Assembly: GCF_007671675.1 (NCBI RefSeq)
Contig: NZ_VCGW01000001.1
Span: 372,001 to 436,000, forward strand
Source of the DNA: Marinobacter maritimus
Lineage (GTDB): Bacteria; Pseudomonadota; Gammaproteobacteria; Pseudomonadales; Oleiphilaceae
Direction of reading: 5' to 3'
Length of the DNA: 64,000 bases
The notes under the pieces are model-generated. The model had not been told where the DNA came from, did not search any database, and saw only the letters and a list, made by a program, of their open reading frames with translations. Both the position numbers and the translations under genes were made by a program. Every line of letters begins with the position of its first letter. Positions within the stretch are counted from its first letter, which is position 1. Of the stretch, positions 36,704-46,396 are shown one piece after another.

Positions 36704-38659
36704 ATGTATAACTATAAGACCAACTTTCTGCGGGCCTTGGCTCTGCTAGTTTTGCTTCCCTTGATGTCGGTGGCGTACGGCCAAGAGGAGACCTGGCGGC
36801 TGAACCTGAAGGACGCGGATATTCGGGCCTTTGTTACCCAGGTTGCGGATATAACCGGTTACAGTTTTGTGGTGGATCCGAGGGTGAAGGGAAAGGTCAC
36901 TGTTCTTTCCAGTGCGCCGATGAACAAGAACGAAATTTATGATCTGTTTCTTGCGGTGCTGAACGTTCACGGTTTCACTGCCATTCCCGGAGAAGAGGTT
37001 ATAAAAGTGGTGCAGCAGGTGGATGCCAAACAGTCCGCCGAAGCCCTTGGCCGCTTCCCGAGTGTTCCTTCCGAGCAACTTATTACCCGAGTTATCCAGA
37101 TTGATAACGCGAACGCCTTGGAGCTGGTGCCCATCCTGCGGCCGCTGGTGGCAAAGTATGGTCACCTGGCTGGAGTAGCCGCCGCCAATGCGCTGATTAT
37201 CAGTGATCATTCGTCCAACATTCAGCGGATCGAGCAGATTGTCCGGGAACTCGACAGCCCCTCCAAATACGAAGTGGAAGTGATCAAGCTCAAGGAAGCC
37301 TGGGTCGGCGACATGGTGGTTCTGTTGCAGGAGCTTGCGCCGGATGAGCTAGGCCGCGCTGGCAACGACAGTGTCTCAAGAAAGTACAGTGTCACTGCAG
37401 ATGAGCGCAGCAATCGCCTGATTCTCCGTGGCGATGAGTCTTTCAGAAGCAAGATGCGTGGGTTGATCTCCCAGTTGGACCAGCCCTCTGCCAGTGGCGG
37501 CGCAACCAAGGTTATCCGCCTCAAGCATGCCGATGCCAAGAATCTGACCGAGATCCTCAAAGGCGTCATGGGTGAGCTCGTCAAGGAAGGTGCCGGGGGT
37601 ACGACCGGTGGCGGCGCTACGAGCAGGCCTCAGGGCAATTTCGCAGTGTTTGCCGATGAAGGGCTGAATGCCCTGGTGGTTCGCGGCGAGCCTTCGCTGA
37701 TGCAGGAAGCCGAAGAGATAGTGTCGGCTTTGGATGTGCGTCGTGCGCAGGTGATGATCGAGGCGGCGATTGTTGAGATCAGTGATGAGCTGGGCCAGGA
37801 TCTTGGCGTTCAGTTGGCCGTTGGGGATGAGTCTGGGTCTTCAACTCCCGTTATGGGGACAAACTTTGGCAACGTTGGCCGTAGCCTGGGCGATGTGCTG
37901 GGCGCAATACTCAGTGAATCCGTTATTTCGCCGGCCGTAGGGGGTGTTACTATCGGTGCCGGCCAAAGAAATGAAAACGGCGTGAGCTGGGGGATTCTCT
38001 TGCAGGCGCTCTCAACCTCTGCAGCGGCCAACCTGCTTTCGACACCGAGCATCATCACCCTGGATAATCAGGAGTCTGAAATTATCGTGGGTCAGAACGT
38101 ACCTTTCCGTACTGGGCAGTCGACAGTCACAGGGGATGGCACGACGAATCCTTTTACCACGATTGAACGCAGGGATATTGGCCTTACCCTGAAAGTGACC
38201 CCAACCATAAGCGCTGATGGACTGGTGAGGCTGGTCGTTGAGCAGACCACAGAGAGTGTTGCTGACAGTATTGAAGATGCGTCGGACATTGTGACCAACA
38301 AGCGAGAAATCAAAACAACCGTGCTGGCAGATGATGGAGAAACGATTGTACTGGGCGGCCTGACCCGTGAAGACTACCAGGTAAACATGAGTAAGGTTCC
38401 ACTGCTGGGCGACATTCCTTTTATCGGCCGTTTGTTCTCTTCGGAGTCTGAGCGCCGGATTAAGCGCAATCTGTTAGTTTTCCTGCGGCCAAAGATCCTG
38501 CTTGGAAAGGCTGAGGCCGTTGCGGCTACCTCCGAGAAGTTCAACAAACTGTGGGACGTAAATCTGGATATTCGCAACAAGCTGGGCTTGCCGGAGATGC
38601 AGGCCAATCCGGATATCAACATCCTGTTCAACACGGGTGAGAACAAGCTGCTGGAGTGA
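36704..38659 (+). CDS. gspD: Type II secretion system secretin GspD
   Basis: The 651-residue protein starts at ATG 36704 with a signal peptide cleaved near AYG-QEE. N0 (LNLKDADIRAFVTQVADITGYSFVVDPRVKGKVTV), N1-N3 and the secretin domain (VMIEAAIVEISDELGQDLGVQL ... TVLADDGETIVLGGLTREDYQ ... VPLLGDIPFIGRLFSS) are in order. It forms the outer-membrane channel of type II secretion. The pseudopilus and ATPase genes are not in this window, so gspNCD forms a separate cluster. Confidence 0.95.
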   Translation: MYNYKTNFLRALALLVLLPLMSVAYGQEETWRLNLKDADIRAFVTQVADITGYSFVVDPRVKGKVTVLSSAPMNKNEIYDLFLAVLNVHGFTAIPGEEVIKVVQQVDAKQSAEALGRFPSVPSEQLITRVIQIDNANALELVPILRPLVAKYGHLAGVAAANALIISDHSSNIQRIEQIVRELDSPSKYEVEVIKLKEAWVGDMVVLLQELAPDELGRAGNDSVSRKYSVTADERSNRLILRGDESFRSKMRGLISQLDQPSASGGATKVIRLKHADAKNLTEILKGVMGELVKEGAGGTTGGGATSRPQGNFAVFADEGLNALVVRGEPSLMQEAEEIVSALDVRRAQVMIEAAIVEISDELGQDLGVQLAVGDESGSSTPVMGTNFGNVGRSLGDVLGAILSESVISPAVGGVTIGAGQRNENGVSWGILLQALSTSAAANLLSTPSIITLDNQESEIIVGQNVPFRTGQSTVTGDGTTNPFTTIERRDIGLTLKVTPTISADGLVRLVVEQTTESVADSIEDASDIVTNKREIKTTVLADDGETIVLGGLTREDYQVNMSKVPLLGDIPFIGRLFSSESERRIKRNLLVFLRPKILLGKAEAVAATSEKFNKLWDVNLDIRNKLGLPEMQANPDINILFNTGENKLLE

Positions 38660-38672
38660 CACCGGCATAGTC

Positions 38673-40676
38673 TTAAACGGTCATTGGCGGCATCGGGCAA
38701 TCCATCTGGTCCGCCACCAGTCTCATCAATTCGTATTCCCGTACATCAATAACGCCATCGTAAGTGATGCAATGCCCACAGGCATCTATAACAGCGGGCT
38801 TCAGCAGTGGCGAGAGACCATTCAGCGCTTTCAGCGCCTCCTGTAACTGCCGCATCGTGACCTTCGCCATTACCGGATAGTCTTTTTTGCCATTGCTGGC
38901 GAAGCCGGCTATGGCTTCGCGATACAAAACGTCTGTCTTTTGATCAGCGCCGGAGCCCGCTCTTGCCAGCAAGCTCAGAACTGTCTGCAACGCAGGCATA
39001 ACCGCGTCGTAGCTGCGGTGGCGCACGGGTATTACCCGCTCGGAATCGTTACCCAAGTGGCGGGAGAGGAAGCTGGTAAGTGCCAGCTCGAAGAGCGTGA
39101 CCCGATGGTCTGCATCCACCAGCTTTCTGACGTTTGCAATCAGTTCGGCGCGCTCGAGAGGGTCCAGCTTGCGCAGAGCTGGCATGGCGAGCTCCAGGGC
39201 CGGGAAGCGCACAGCTTCGCCCAGTCTTTGCAGTGCCGGGACCAATTTTGCCAGCAGGTCTTGCTGTGCTCCAAGCAATGAATGGTCGGTAAGCAGTTTT
39301 AGGCGGTCAGCTTGTTGTTGCGCGTTCAAATTATCGATGAGCATGGCATAACACAGCTGAATAGCACCGGCTCGGGTATACAGCAAGCCGCGGAAGGTGG
39401 ATGGCAAACGCTGCAGCAGATGTACAGCAAAGTCCTCTCCTTCCGGGCTGATCGTGCCAACTCTTTCTGAAAGCCTTTGTGCAATCTCCGGGGTTGCCAC
39501 GGATGTGGCGATGGCCGAGCCGGAATGTGATGCGCGCCGGCCTGAGGCGAAACCAAACCTGTTTGTGGCTGCACCTGCGAAGCTGGAGGCTTCTGCGGGG
39601 TTTTGCCCGGAGGTTGCCGCGCGAAGATCGTCGCCAGGCTCTGTATCCCGAAGGCGGCTTTTCAGGCGCGCCATAAGCCCAGGCTGGATCGCGTTGATAC
39701 GTTCTTCAATGGGGGGGTGTGAGGCAAGCAGTGACGAGAACTTCATGCGGGCACTTTCGCCGAAACACATGTGATTCATGTCACTGGCGTGACCGGTTGT
39801 ATCCAGGTAGCTGCCCCGGAGCCCGATTTTGAAAAGGGCACCGCCAATACCATCGGGGTTGCGGGTAAATTGCACCGACGAGGCATCGGCGAGAGTTTCC
39901 CGCTGGCGCGACACAGCAGCCTGAATCAAACGGCCGAAAAACACACCCACGTAACCGATAACAAACAGAGCCACACCGAGGACTCCCATGGCTGCCTGGG
40001 CACGACCATCACGATTGCGTGCGGATGATCGCCCGCCGCTGTAGAACGACGCACGAAGCAGGAAGCCGCCGATCTGCCCGATCATCAGGATGCCCGAAAG
40101 CAGGGCAATAAGGCGCACGTTCAGGCGCATGTCACCGTTGAATATATGGCTGTACTCGTGACCCACAACGCCTTGTAGTTCATCCCGGGTTAGCTGTGTG
40201 ATGGAGCCATGGGTGACTACCATAACGGCGGAGCCGGGCGTATACCCGGCTACAAAGGCGTTGATCCCGGTTTCGTTATCCATGATGTAGAGTTCCGGCA
40301 CGGCCACGCCGCTGGCAATGGCCATTTCCTCTACAATATTGCGTAGTTTGCGCTCATCGCTGTCACGGGTGTCCGGGTCAATGGGTCGAGCACCGACCAT
40401 TTTTGCCACGCGACTGCCGCCTCCCGAAAGATCTACCCAGCGTATGAGCGAACCCATAAATATGAGGGTTATCACAGCCGAGGCAGTGATAAGTCCGTGG
40501 CTGGAGAGCAGCCAGTAATGGAAGGGTTGTCCGGTGGTTTCACTTCGGGTGACGAAATAACCCACCACACACACGGCCAGTGTGATCAGCGCCACGGCCG
40601 TGAGGAACAGGAATACCAGCAGGCTGGTGTTGCGCCGGGCACTTGCCTGGCGCTGAAAAAAACCGGGATGGGCCAT
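38673..40676 (-). CDS. M48 family metalloprotease, HtpX-like, with long C-terminal extension
   Basis: The 667-residue protein has two to four membrane segments in the first 90 residues, the zinc motif HEYSH in VVGHEYSHIFNGD near 180, and the third ligand Glu in RETLADASSVQF. The first 330 residues match HtpX-type proteases, but residues about 340-667 form a helical extension that I do not recognise. Family members degrade misfolded membrane proteins. It lies directly after a LemA gene, a frequent pairing. The gene is convergent with gspD, with only 13 bases between them. Confidence 0.88.
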   Translation of the reverse strand: MAHPGFFQRQASARRNTSLLVFLFLTAVALITLAVCVVGYFVTRSETTGQPFHYWLLSSHGLITASAVITLIFMGSLIRWVDLSGGGSRVAKMVGARPIDPDTRDSDERKLRNIVEEMAIASGVAVPELYIMDNETGINAFVAGYTPGSAVMVVTHGSITQLTRDELQGVVGHEYSHIFNGDMRLNVRLIALLSGILMIGQIGGFLLRASFYSGGRSSARNRDGRAQAAMGVLGVALFVIGYVGVFFGRLIQAAVSRQRETLADASSVQFTRNPDGIGGALFKIGLRGSYLDTTGHASDMNHMCFGESARMKFSSLLASHPPIEERINAIQPGLMARLKSRLRDTEPGDDLRAATSGQNPAEASSFAGAATNRFGFASGRRASHSGSAIATSVATPEIAQRLSERVGTISPEGEDFAVHLLQRLPSTFRGLLYTRAGAIQLCYAMLIDNLNAQQQADRLKLLTDHSLLGAQQDLLAKLVPALQRLGEAVRFPALELAMPALRKLDPLERAELIANVRKLVDADHRVTLFELALTSFLSRHLGNDSERVIPVRHRSYDAVMPALQTVLSLLARAGSGADQKTDVLYREAIAGFASNGKKDYPVMAKVTMRQLQEALKALNGLSPLLKPAVIDACGHCITYDGVIDVREYELMRLVADQMDCPMPPMTV

Positions 40677-40687
40677 GCTTCAGAGCC

Positions 40688-41275
40688 TCAGAAGGCGACT
40701 TTCGGCACCTGGCGGGCCTCTGGAGACTCAAGCTCCAACTGGGAGGTTTCCTTGAACGCAAACAGTCCGGCAATAATGTTGTTGGGAAACTGCTCGCGGA
40801 AGATGTTGTAGCTCATTACTCCGTCGTTATAGGCCTGGCGGGCAAAGGAAACACGGTTCTCGGTGCTTGAAAGTTCTTCCATCAATTGCTGGATGGTCTC
40901 GTTGGCTTTCAGGTCCGGATAATTCTCTGCGACAGCATAAAAGTTGGCGAGGGCCTTTGTGAGCAGATTCTCGGCTCCGCCAAGACGCTGGATTTTGGTG
41001 CCGTCTCCAGGATCTTTGGCGGCATCTTTCTGAGCGCTGACGGCGCTGTTTCTCGCTTCCATAACCTGAGTCAGTGTTGATTTCTCGTGCACGAGGTAGG
41101 CTTTGGCTGCCTCGACCAGGTTGGGTATCAGATCGTGCCTGCGCTGGAGCTGAACATCAATCTGGGCAAAACCGTTTTTGAACTGGTTACGCAGAGACAC
41201 CAAGCGGTTGTAGATAATAACCAGATAGATTGCAGCGACGGCAATAACAATCAGGCCAATAATGGTAGCGCCCAT
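40688..41275 (-). CDS. lemA: LemA family protein
   Basis: The 195-residue protein has an N-terminal membrane helix (IIGLIVIAVAAIYLVIIYNRLVSL) and the LemA core: FAQIDVQLQRRHDLIPNLVEAAKAYLVHEKSTLTQVMEARN and ELSSTENRVSFARQAYNDGVMSYN. The function is unknown, but the gene is regularly found with M48 proteases, as here where the protease gene starts 11 bases after the stop. Confidence 0.93.
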   Translation of the reverse strand: MGATIIGLIVIAVAAIYLVIIYNRLVSLRNQFKNGFAQIDVQLQRRHDLIPNLVEAAKAYLVHEKSTLTQVMEARNSAVSAQKDAAKDPGDGTKIQRLGGAENLLTKALANFYAVAENYPDLKANETIQQLMEELSSTENRVSFARQAYNDGVMSYNIFREQFPNNIIAGLFAFKETSQLELESPEARQVPKVAF

Positions 41276-41298
41276 GGCAACTCCTCACAGGTAATGGT

Positions 41299-43359
41299 TC
41301 AGGTGTTATTTTCAAGAATTTTCTGGTGGAATCCCTGAACAAAGGTCTCAAAATCCGCAGGGCGCAGAGGCCTACTGAAGAAATACCCTTGAGCCAGTTT
41401 GCAACCACGCTGGCTGAGGTAGTATTCCTGTTCAGCCGTTTCCACGCCTTCCGCAACCACTGTCAGGTTGAGACTCTTGCCGAGATCGATAATGGTGTTG
41501 GCAATTTGAGTGTCTTCCTCGTTAATCAACAGATCCCGTATAAACTGTTTGTCAATTTTCAGGTGCTGAACCGGCATCTTTTTCAAATAAGTAAGCGATG
41601 AGTAGCCGGTACCGAAGTCATCTACGGCAATGCTGATGCCTGCACGGTTCAGGGTGTGCAGCTTGGCAACGGCGTCCGCAAGGTTAGTCATGAAGCTGGT
41701 TTCTGTGACTTCCAGCTCCAGTCGGCCTGCAGGAATGTCGTGGCGTTTCAGCGTGCTCAGTATGTCATCCACAATCCGATCCTGGCGCAGTTGCACCGCA
41801 GAAAGGTTGACGGCGATACGCAGGGGCAGATCCTTATCTGCCCACAACTTGGCCTGCAGGCAGGCCTGTTCCAGCACCCACTGGCCAATTTCTACAATGG
41901 AACCGTTGTTTTCCGCGACTGGAATGAAGTAGTCCGGCGGCACCAAGCCGCGTACGGGGTGCTCCCAACGCAGCAGTGCTTCTGCACCGATGACCCGTTT
42001 CGTCACAAGGTTTATCTGTGGCTGGTAAACCAGATGAAACTGGTCAAGGGCCAAAGCCTGAGAAAGATCCTTCTCAAGCTGTTTGCGATCCCGGATTTCC
42101 TGATCGATGCTCGCCACGTAAAACTGGAAGTGGTCGCGGCCTTTCTGTTTGGCCAGCATCATGGTTTGTTCTGCGCTCTGTAGCAGTCGATCGGGCTGGA
42201 TGGCGTCAGACGGGTAGAGGGCAATGCCAAGAGTAGCCGTGATGGAAATGTTCTGATCTTCCACCCCTATATTCTCGCTTATTCCAGCCAGAATGGCTTC
42301 TGCGGTGTCTGCCGCCTGAAAGCCGTCTTTAAGCCCTTTTTCGACAATAACAAACTGATCACCGCCAAGTCTGGCTACTGTATAGCGGGAGCCGTTCAGG
42401 CTGTTTATGAGCCGGTCCGCCACGGTTTGCAGGGTCCGATCTCCGGTACGAAAACCGCATTGATCGTTGATGGATTTGAAATCATCAATGCCGCAAACGA
42501 TCACGGATAGCCGGGTATGGTTTCGTTTCGACTCTTCGAGGTCAGCCTTTAACAGCTCCATAAAGCTGTCCCGGCTAAGCAACCCGGTTAGCTGGTCGAA
42601 ACGGGCAAGGCGGTTTACTTTGTCTTCGGCTTCACGATGGCGTTTCTGGCTGTCACCAATGGCGACAAGCAGTGTGTTTGTCGCACTCACCCAAAGCCCA
42701 AGTTCGTCTTTTTCATGGCCTGCAGGCTTGTCGATCAGGCGGTCATCCGGGTGTGCCGGGTCAACCTGCTTTACTGAGTGCACAATGCGCAAAAGCGGGC
42801 GGGTCAGCAGCATATGAAATATGAAGAACAGCACCATGCCGAGAATCACTGCCGTGGCAATTACCGAAGTAAACGTAGCGGTGGCGCGCCCCAGCCACAT
42901 ATGGGCCGCCGGCACTGTATCGTAATGAACAACGAAATAACCGTATACGGTGTCGGAGTTGCTGTTGCGTATCAGTTCCGTGCGGAATTGGCGCTCGGCA
43001 CCGAAAATCCAGTCGGTTAGCGGTCGGGATATGCTTTCAGTCAGGGGGCGCTCGCGACTGCTCAGGGGGTCGCCGTTGGTGTGAAGAATCTGGGCCAGGT
43101 GTACAGCCTCGCGTGCAAACAGTCCATCAACCACCTGTTCCGCCAGGTCGGCGTCTATGCTGAATACGGCCTGAGTGGCCGCATCTTTAACTATGGCAAT
43201 GGTCTGCCGGGCCTGGTTGTCAAGATCAACAGATACGCGATTGGCATCAAGCACCACCTGAATGGCACTGACGATCACGCCGCTGATCAGCGCAACGGCA
43301 AGTATCCACCGAAGGATACGGTAGCCAAGACGGTTTTCAACCTCAAAGGATGTTTGCAT
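41299..43359 (-). CDS. Membrane-bound GGDEF-EAL c-di-GMP phosphodiesterase
   Basis: This 686-residue protein has a membrane helix at about 14-34, a periplasmic domain, a second helix at about 165-190 and a HAMP-like linker, then GGDEF (about 255-420) and EAL (about 430-686). The GGDEF signature is altered to GGDQF, which suggests little cyclase activity. The EAL domain is intact (EALLRWEHP and DDFGTGYSSL), so it should degrade c-di-GMP. The periplasmic part is likely the sensor. Confidence 0.9.
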   Translation of the reverse strand: MQTSFEVENRLGYRILRWILAVALISGVIVSAIQVVLDANRVSVDLDNQARQTIAIVKDAATQAVFSIDADLAEQVVDGLFAREAVHLAQILHTNGDPLSSRERPLTESISRPLTDWIFGAERQFRTELIRNSNSDTVYGYFVVHYDTVPAAHMWLGRATATFTSVIATAVILGMVLFFIFHMLLTRPLLRIVHSVKQVDPAHPDDRLIDKPAGHEKDELGLWVSATNTLLVAIGDSQKRHREAEDKVNRLARFDQLTGLLSRDSFMELLKADLEESKRNHTRLSVIVCGIDDFKSINDQCGFRTGDRTLQTVADRLINSLNGSRYTVARLGGDQFVIVEKGLKDGFQAADTAEAILAGISENIGVEDQNISITATLGIALYPSDAIQPDRLLQSAEQTMMLAKQKGRDHFQFYVASIDQEIRDRKQLEKDLSQALALDQFHLVYQPQINLVTKRVIGAEALLRWEHPVRGLVPPDYFIPVAENNGSIVEIGQWVLEQACLQAKLWADKDLPLRIAVNLSAVQLRQDRIVDDILSTLKRHDIPAGRLELEVTETSFMTNLADAVAKLHTLNRAGISIAVDDFGTGYSSLTYLKKMPVQHLKIDKQFIRDLLINEEDTQIANTIIDLGKSLNLTVVAEGVETAEQEYYLSQRGCKLAQGYFFSRPLRPADFETFVQGFHQKILENNT

Positions 43360-43544
43360 TCAGTCCTGTCTTTTAGCTTGTTTACCAGACGCCCGTGTTC
43401 TTGTATCCGGAAATTGCCGACAACTCAACGCAATACAATGCGGACTATGATTCAGATTAATCAACACTGCATATTGTATCGGTGATTATTTCAGTTACTT
43501 GAGCTTACTGACGTTTCAATTTGTAAGTATGAAGAACCGTCAGA

Positions 43545-43573
43545 CAAAAAACGCCCGCTTGGTGCGGGCGTTT
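43545..43573 (-). terminator. Rho-independent terminator of sodB
   Basis: Read on the minus strand: stem ACGCCCGC with GCGGGCGT followed by a T-run. It lies about 47 bases after the sodB stop. Confidence 0.9.
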
Positions 43574-43619
43574 CACATTCAGCCGTTGCCGGCCTCGCCT
43601 GAAAAGCGAGCCAGAATGA

Positions 43620-44198
43620 TCAGGCCAGGTTTTCGTTTACGAAATCCCAGTTGACCAAATTCCAGAATGCTTCCAGATAGTTCGGGCGAGAGTTGCGGTA
43701 ATCAATGTAGTACGCGTGCTCCCAAACATCTACGGTAAGCACAGGCTTGTCAGCACCGGTCAGCGGTGTTTCGGCGTTGCTGGTGTTGGCAATAGCGACG
43801 CTGCCATCGGCTTTCTTGACAAGCCAGGTCCAGCCAGAACCGAAGTTGTTGGCGGCTTTGTCGTTGAATTCTTTCTTGAAGTTATCGAATGAACCGAAGG
43901 CTTTTTCGATCGCTTCTTTGGCCGCACCTTTGGGCTCACCGCCGCCGTTGGGGCTCAGGCAGTGCCAGTAGAAGGTGTGATTCCATACTTGTGCTGCGTT
44001 GTTGAACAGCGGGCCACTGGCGCTCTTGATGATGTCTTCAAGCGACTTGTTAGCGTTATCCGTACCTTCAACCAGACCGTTGAGCTTGGTTACGTAGGTG
44101 TTGTGGTGCTTGCCGTAATGGTATTCGAGGGTTTCAGCAGAGATGTGTGGTTCCAGTGCGTTCTTTTCGTAAGGTAATGCTGGAAGTTCAAATGCCAT
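43620..44198 (-). CDS. sodB: Iron superoxide dismutase
   Basis: The 192-residue protein has the SOD metal ligands: His in LEYHYGKHHNTYV, His in NHTFYWHCL, and Asp/His in VDVWEHAYYIDYRNSRPNYLEAFW. The AAQVWNHTFYW block with Gln and the GGGEPKG loop are typical of iron enzymes. It converts superoxide to peroxide in the cytosol. It is a single gene with a promoter and a terminator. Confidence 0.95.
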   Translation of the reverse strand: MAFELPALPYEKNALEPHISAETLEYHYGKHHNTYVTKLNGLVEGTDNANKSLEDIIKSASGPLFNNAAQVWNHTFYWHCLSPNGGGEPKGAAKEAIEKAFGSFDNFKKEFNDKAANNFGSGWTWLVKKADGSVAIANTSNAETPLTGADKPVLTVDVWEHAYYIDYRNSRPNYLEAFWNLVNWDFVNENLA

Positions 44199-44243
44199 GA
44201 GATCGTTCTCCCTGGTCTCTCTTATGGTGAGTGTTACTGCTTT

Positions 44244-44271
44244 AATATAGGGTCGATTTGAGCGATATCAA
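44244..44271 (-). promoter_or_regulatory. Sigma-70 promoter of sodB
   Basis: On the minus strand TTGATA and TATATT are 16 bases apart, about 45 bases upstream of the sodB ATG. Confidence 0.55.
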
Positions 44272-44285
44272 CCCCGCAAGCTGTT

Positions 44286-45404
44286 TCAGCCTTTACGGTT
44301 CAATGAACTCGTGAATTCGGGGCTGCCGGGCAGGAACTGCACACAATTCCTTATTCGCCAAACCAGTTCTGCGTAGCTATCCGCCAGAATATTAACGTGG
44401 CCAAGCTTGCGACCCGTGCGTTCACCTTTATTGTAGAGGTGTATATGAGCGTAGGGGAGTTCCAGCAGGCGTTCAACTTCACCATGCTCGCCGATGATGT
44501 TAATCATGCAGCTAAGGCCGCGAGGTTCAACGCTGCCCAACGGGTGCCCGCTAACGGCACGGATGTGGTTCTCAAACTGGCTGGTCATCGCGCCTTCGAT
44601 GGTCCAGTGCCCTGAATTATGAACTCGCGGGGCCATCTCGTTTGCTACCAGCCCCTCGGCTGTTTCAAACAGCTCGAGTGTAAGTACACCTACGTACCCA
44701 AGTTCATTCAGCAGGGCTTTGATATAGCGCTCCGCATCTTCCTGAACGTGTTTTTCCAGTTTCGGCGCGGGCGCGATTGAGTATCGCAATATGCCGTTGT
44801 GGTGCACGTTTTCAGCGATGGGGTAAAAAGCCAGTTGGCCGTCTTCTGCTCGCACGGCAATGATGGAAACTTCGCGGCTGAACTCAACAAACTTCTCTAC
44901 CATCAATCGTGGGTGACCGATGGATTCCCAAGCTGCTTGTGCATCTTCCGGACTTTTCAGGACAGCCTGGCCTTTGCCGTCATAACCTTCAGTGTTGGAT
45001 TTGGCAACAACAGGGCAGCCCAGGCTTTCGGCTGCGGCTTTCAGGGATTCTGCACTGTCGGCAATCTTCCATTGGGGTGTAGGGATGCCAAGCTCACCGA
45101 ACAGTGTCTTCTCGGCTTCTCGGTTCTGGCACACCTGCAGGGCACGGGGGCAGGGGTGAACCGGCTTTTCTTTCGCCAGTTTTTCTGCAACTTCGACAGG
45201 CAGGTGTTCAAATTCGTAGGTGACACGATCAACCCGCGACAGGAAGTCGTCCAGGTATTTGCCTTCGCGATCAATGATGACTTCACCCAGCCCGGCACTG
45301 GGGCTGCCTGACATGTCATAGAAAACAAAGGTTTTGGCCAGCGGATATCCGGCGAGGGCAAGCATTCTTCCCAGTTGACCGGCGCCTAGTACACCAATTC
45401 TCAT
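44286..45404 (-). CDS. purK: 5-(carboxyamino)imidazole ribonucleotide synthase
   Basis: The 372-residue protein starts at ATG 45404 with MRIGVLGAGQLGRML; the frame runs 23 codons further upstream but GGAG sits correctly before 45404. ATP-grasp features follow: VAKSNTEGYDGKGQAVL and NEMAPRVHNSGHWTIEGA. PurK carboxylates AIR with ATP and bicarbonate in purine synthesis. purE lies upstream, with a 174-base palindrome-containing gap between them. Confidence 0.94.
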   Translation of the reverse strand: MRIGVLGAGQLGRMLALAGYPLAKTFVFYDMSGSPSAGLGEVIIDREGKYLDDFLSRVDRVTYEFEHLPVEVAEKLAKEKPVHPCPRALQVCQNREAEKTLFGELGIPTPQWKIADSAESLKAAAESLGCPVVAKSNTEGYDGKGQAVLKSPEDAQAAWESIGHPRLMVEKFVEFSREVSIIAVRAEDGQLAFYPIAENVHHNGILRYSIAPAPKLEKHVQEDAERYIKALLNELGYVGVLTLELFETAEGLVANEMAPRVHNSGHWTIEGAMTSQFENHIRAVSGHPLGSVEPRGLSCMINIIGEHGEVERLLELPYAHIHLYNKGERTGRKLGHVNILADSYAELVWRIRNCVQFLPGSPEFTSSLNRKG

Positions 45405-45456
45405 TTGTGTTCTCCTGCCGCTGTTGGGCATTTTACTTTGGGTGGTCAGCACGGTC

Positions 45457-45549
45457 GGGGCGAGGCTTTCCAAAACACGCTGTGAATACGTCCGTGTACG
45501 CTTGGCTCCGCCATCCCTGGCTCCGCACAGTTGTGGAAAGCCTCGCCCC
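45457..45549. repeat. Palindromic element A between purE and purK
   Basis: Perfect 16-base arms (45457-45472 and 45534-45549, GGGGCGAGGCTTTCCA and its complement) enclose a 61-base core. The core contains GCTGTGAATACGTCCGTGTA and CTCCGCCATCCCTGGCTCCG and closely matches the core of element B at 46172-46263, whose arms are different. It looks like one member of a repeat family with a shared core and varying arms. Confidence 0.7.
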
Positions 45550-45578
45550 AGCCGCGCGGTCGGAACTGGTCAGTGGAT

Positions 45579-46070
45579 TCACTGCTCTTTTGGATCGGGA
45601 TTATCCAGAATCGTTTGGGTCTGTGTTGTACGGAATTCATCTACAGCTTTGCGCACACCATCATCAAATGTGCCAACAATTTGCGCGGCCAGCAACCCGG
45701 CATTGGTGGCACCGGCGTTACCGATAGCCAGGGTGCCGACGGCAATGCCGCCGGGCATTTGAACGATGGACAATAACGAATCAAGGCCGCTTAGCGCTTT
45801 GGACTGTACGGGGACGCCCAGTACCGGCAAGGACGTCTGCGATGCAACCATACCGGGTAAGTGAGCTGCGCCGCCGGCGCCTGCGATGATGACTTTCAGG
45901 CCGCGGTCGGAGGCTGTCTTTGCGTAATCGAAAAGCAGGTCCGGGGTACGGTGAGCCGAGACGACTTTGGTTTCATAGGCGACGCCGAGTTTTTCGAGCA
46001 TGTTGGCGGCGTGTTCCATGGTGGGCCAGTCGGATTTGGAGCCCATGATAAGTCCTACAAGCGGCTGCAT
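45579..46070 (-). CDS. purE: N5-carboxyaminoimidazole ribonucleotide mutase
   Basis: The 163-residue protein starts at ATG 46070 ([21 protein letters not shown]), with AGGA upstream; a longer frame to 46106 is not needed. Class I PurE blocks are seen: [16 protein letters not shown] and [26 protein letters not shown]. It moves the carboxyl group within N5-CAIR in purine synthesis. purK follows on the same strand. Confidence 0.95.
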   Translation of the reverse strand: MQPLVGLIMGSKSDWPTMEHAANMLEKLGVAYETKVVSAHRTPDLLFDYAKTASDRGLKVIIAGAGGAAHLPGMVASQTSLPVLGVPVQSKALSGLDSLLSIVQMPGGIAVGTLAIGNAGATNAGLLAAQIVGTFDDGVRKAVDEFRTTQTQTILDNPDPKEQ

Positions 46071-46171
46071 ACGCAACTGTCCTGTGATAATTGGAAAGCC
46101 GGCCATTGTATGTTTTGGCTATCTACCATGCAAGGAAGGTGTTTGGCCCGTTTATGGTGGAGCGCGGCATT

Positions 46172-46263
46172 GGGGGATCTTCCCCGGGAACCGCTACGAG
46201 CACATCCATGTGCGCTTGACTCCGGCCATCCATGGCCTCCGACATTCCCGGGGAAGATCCCCC
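46172..46263. repeat. Palindromic element B upstream of purE
   Basis: Perfect 19-base arms (46172-46190 and 46245-46263, GGGGGATCTTCCCCGGGAA and its complement) enclose a 54-base core with GCACATCCATGTGCGCTTGA and CTCCGGCCATCCATGGCCTC. The core matches that of element A while the arms do not. It lies between purE and the divergent coiled-coil gene. Confidence 0.7.
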
Positions 46264-46396
46264 CACTACCGCACCGGACTGCAGCCATGCCTGCGACTGA
46301 CCGGAAGATGTCTGTATGCTTCGTCATTTCAACCCTTCGGCAAGTGCATGTATTATAAGTGTCAGTTAATTAAACCGCCCATATCCAGGAGCTGTA

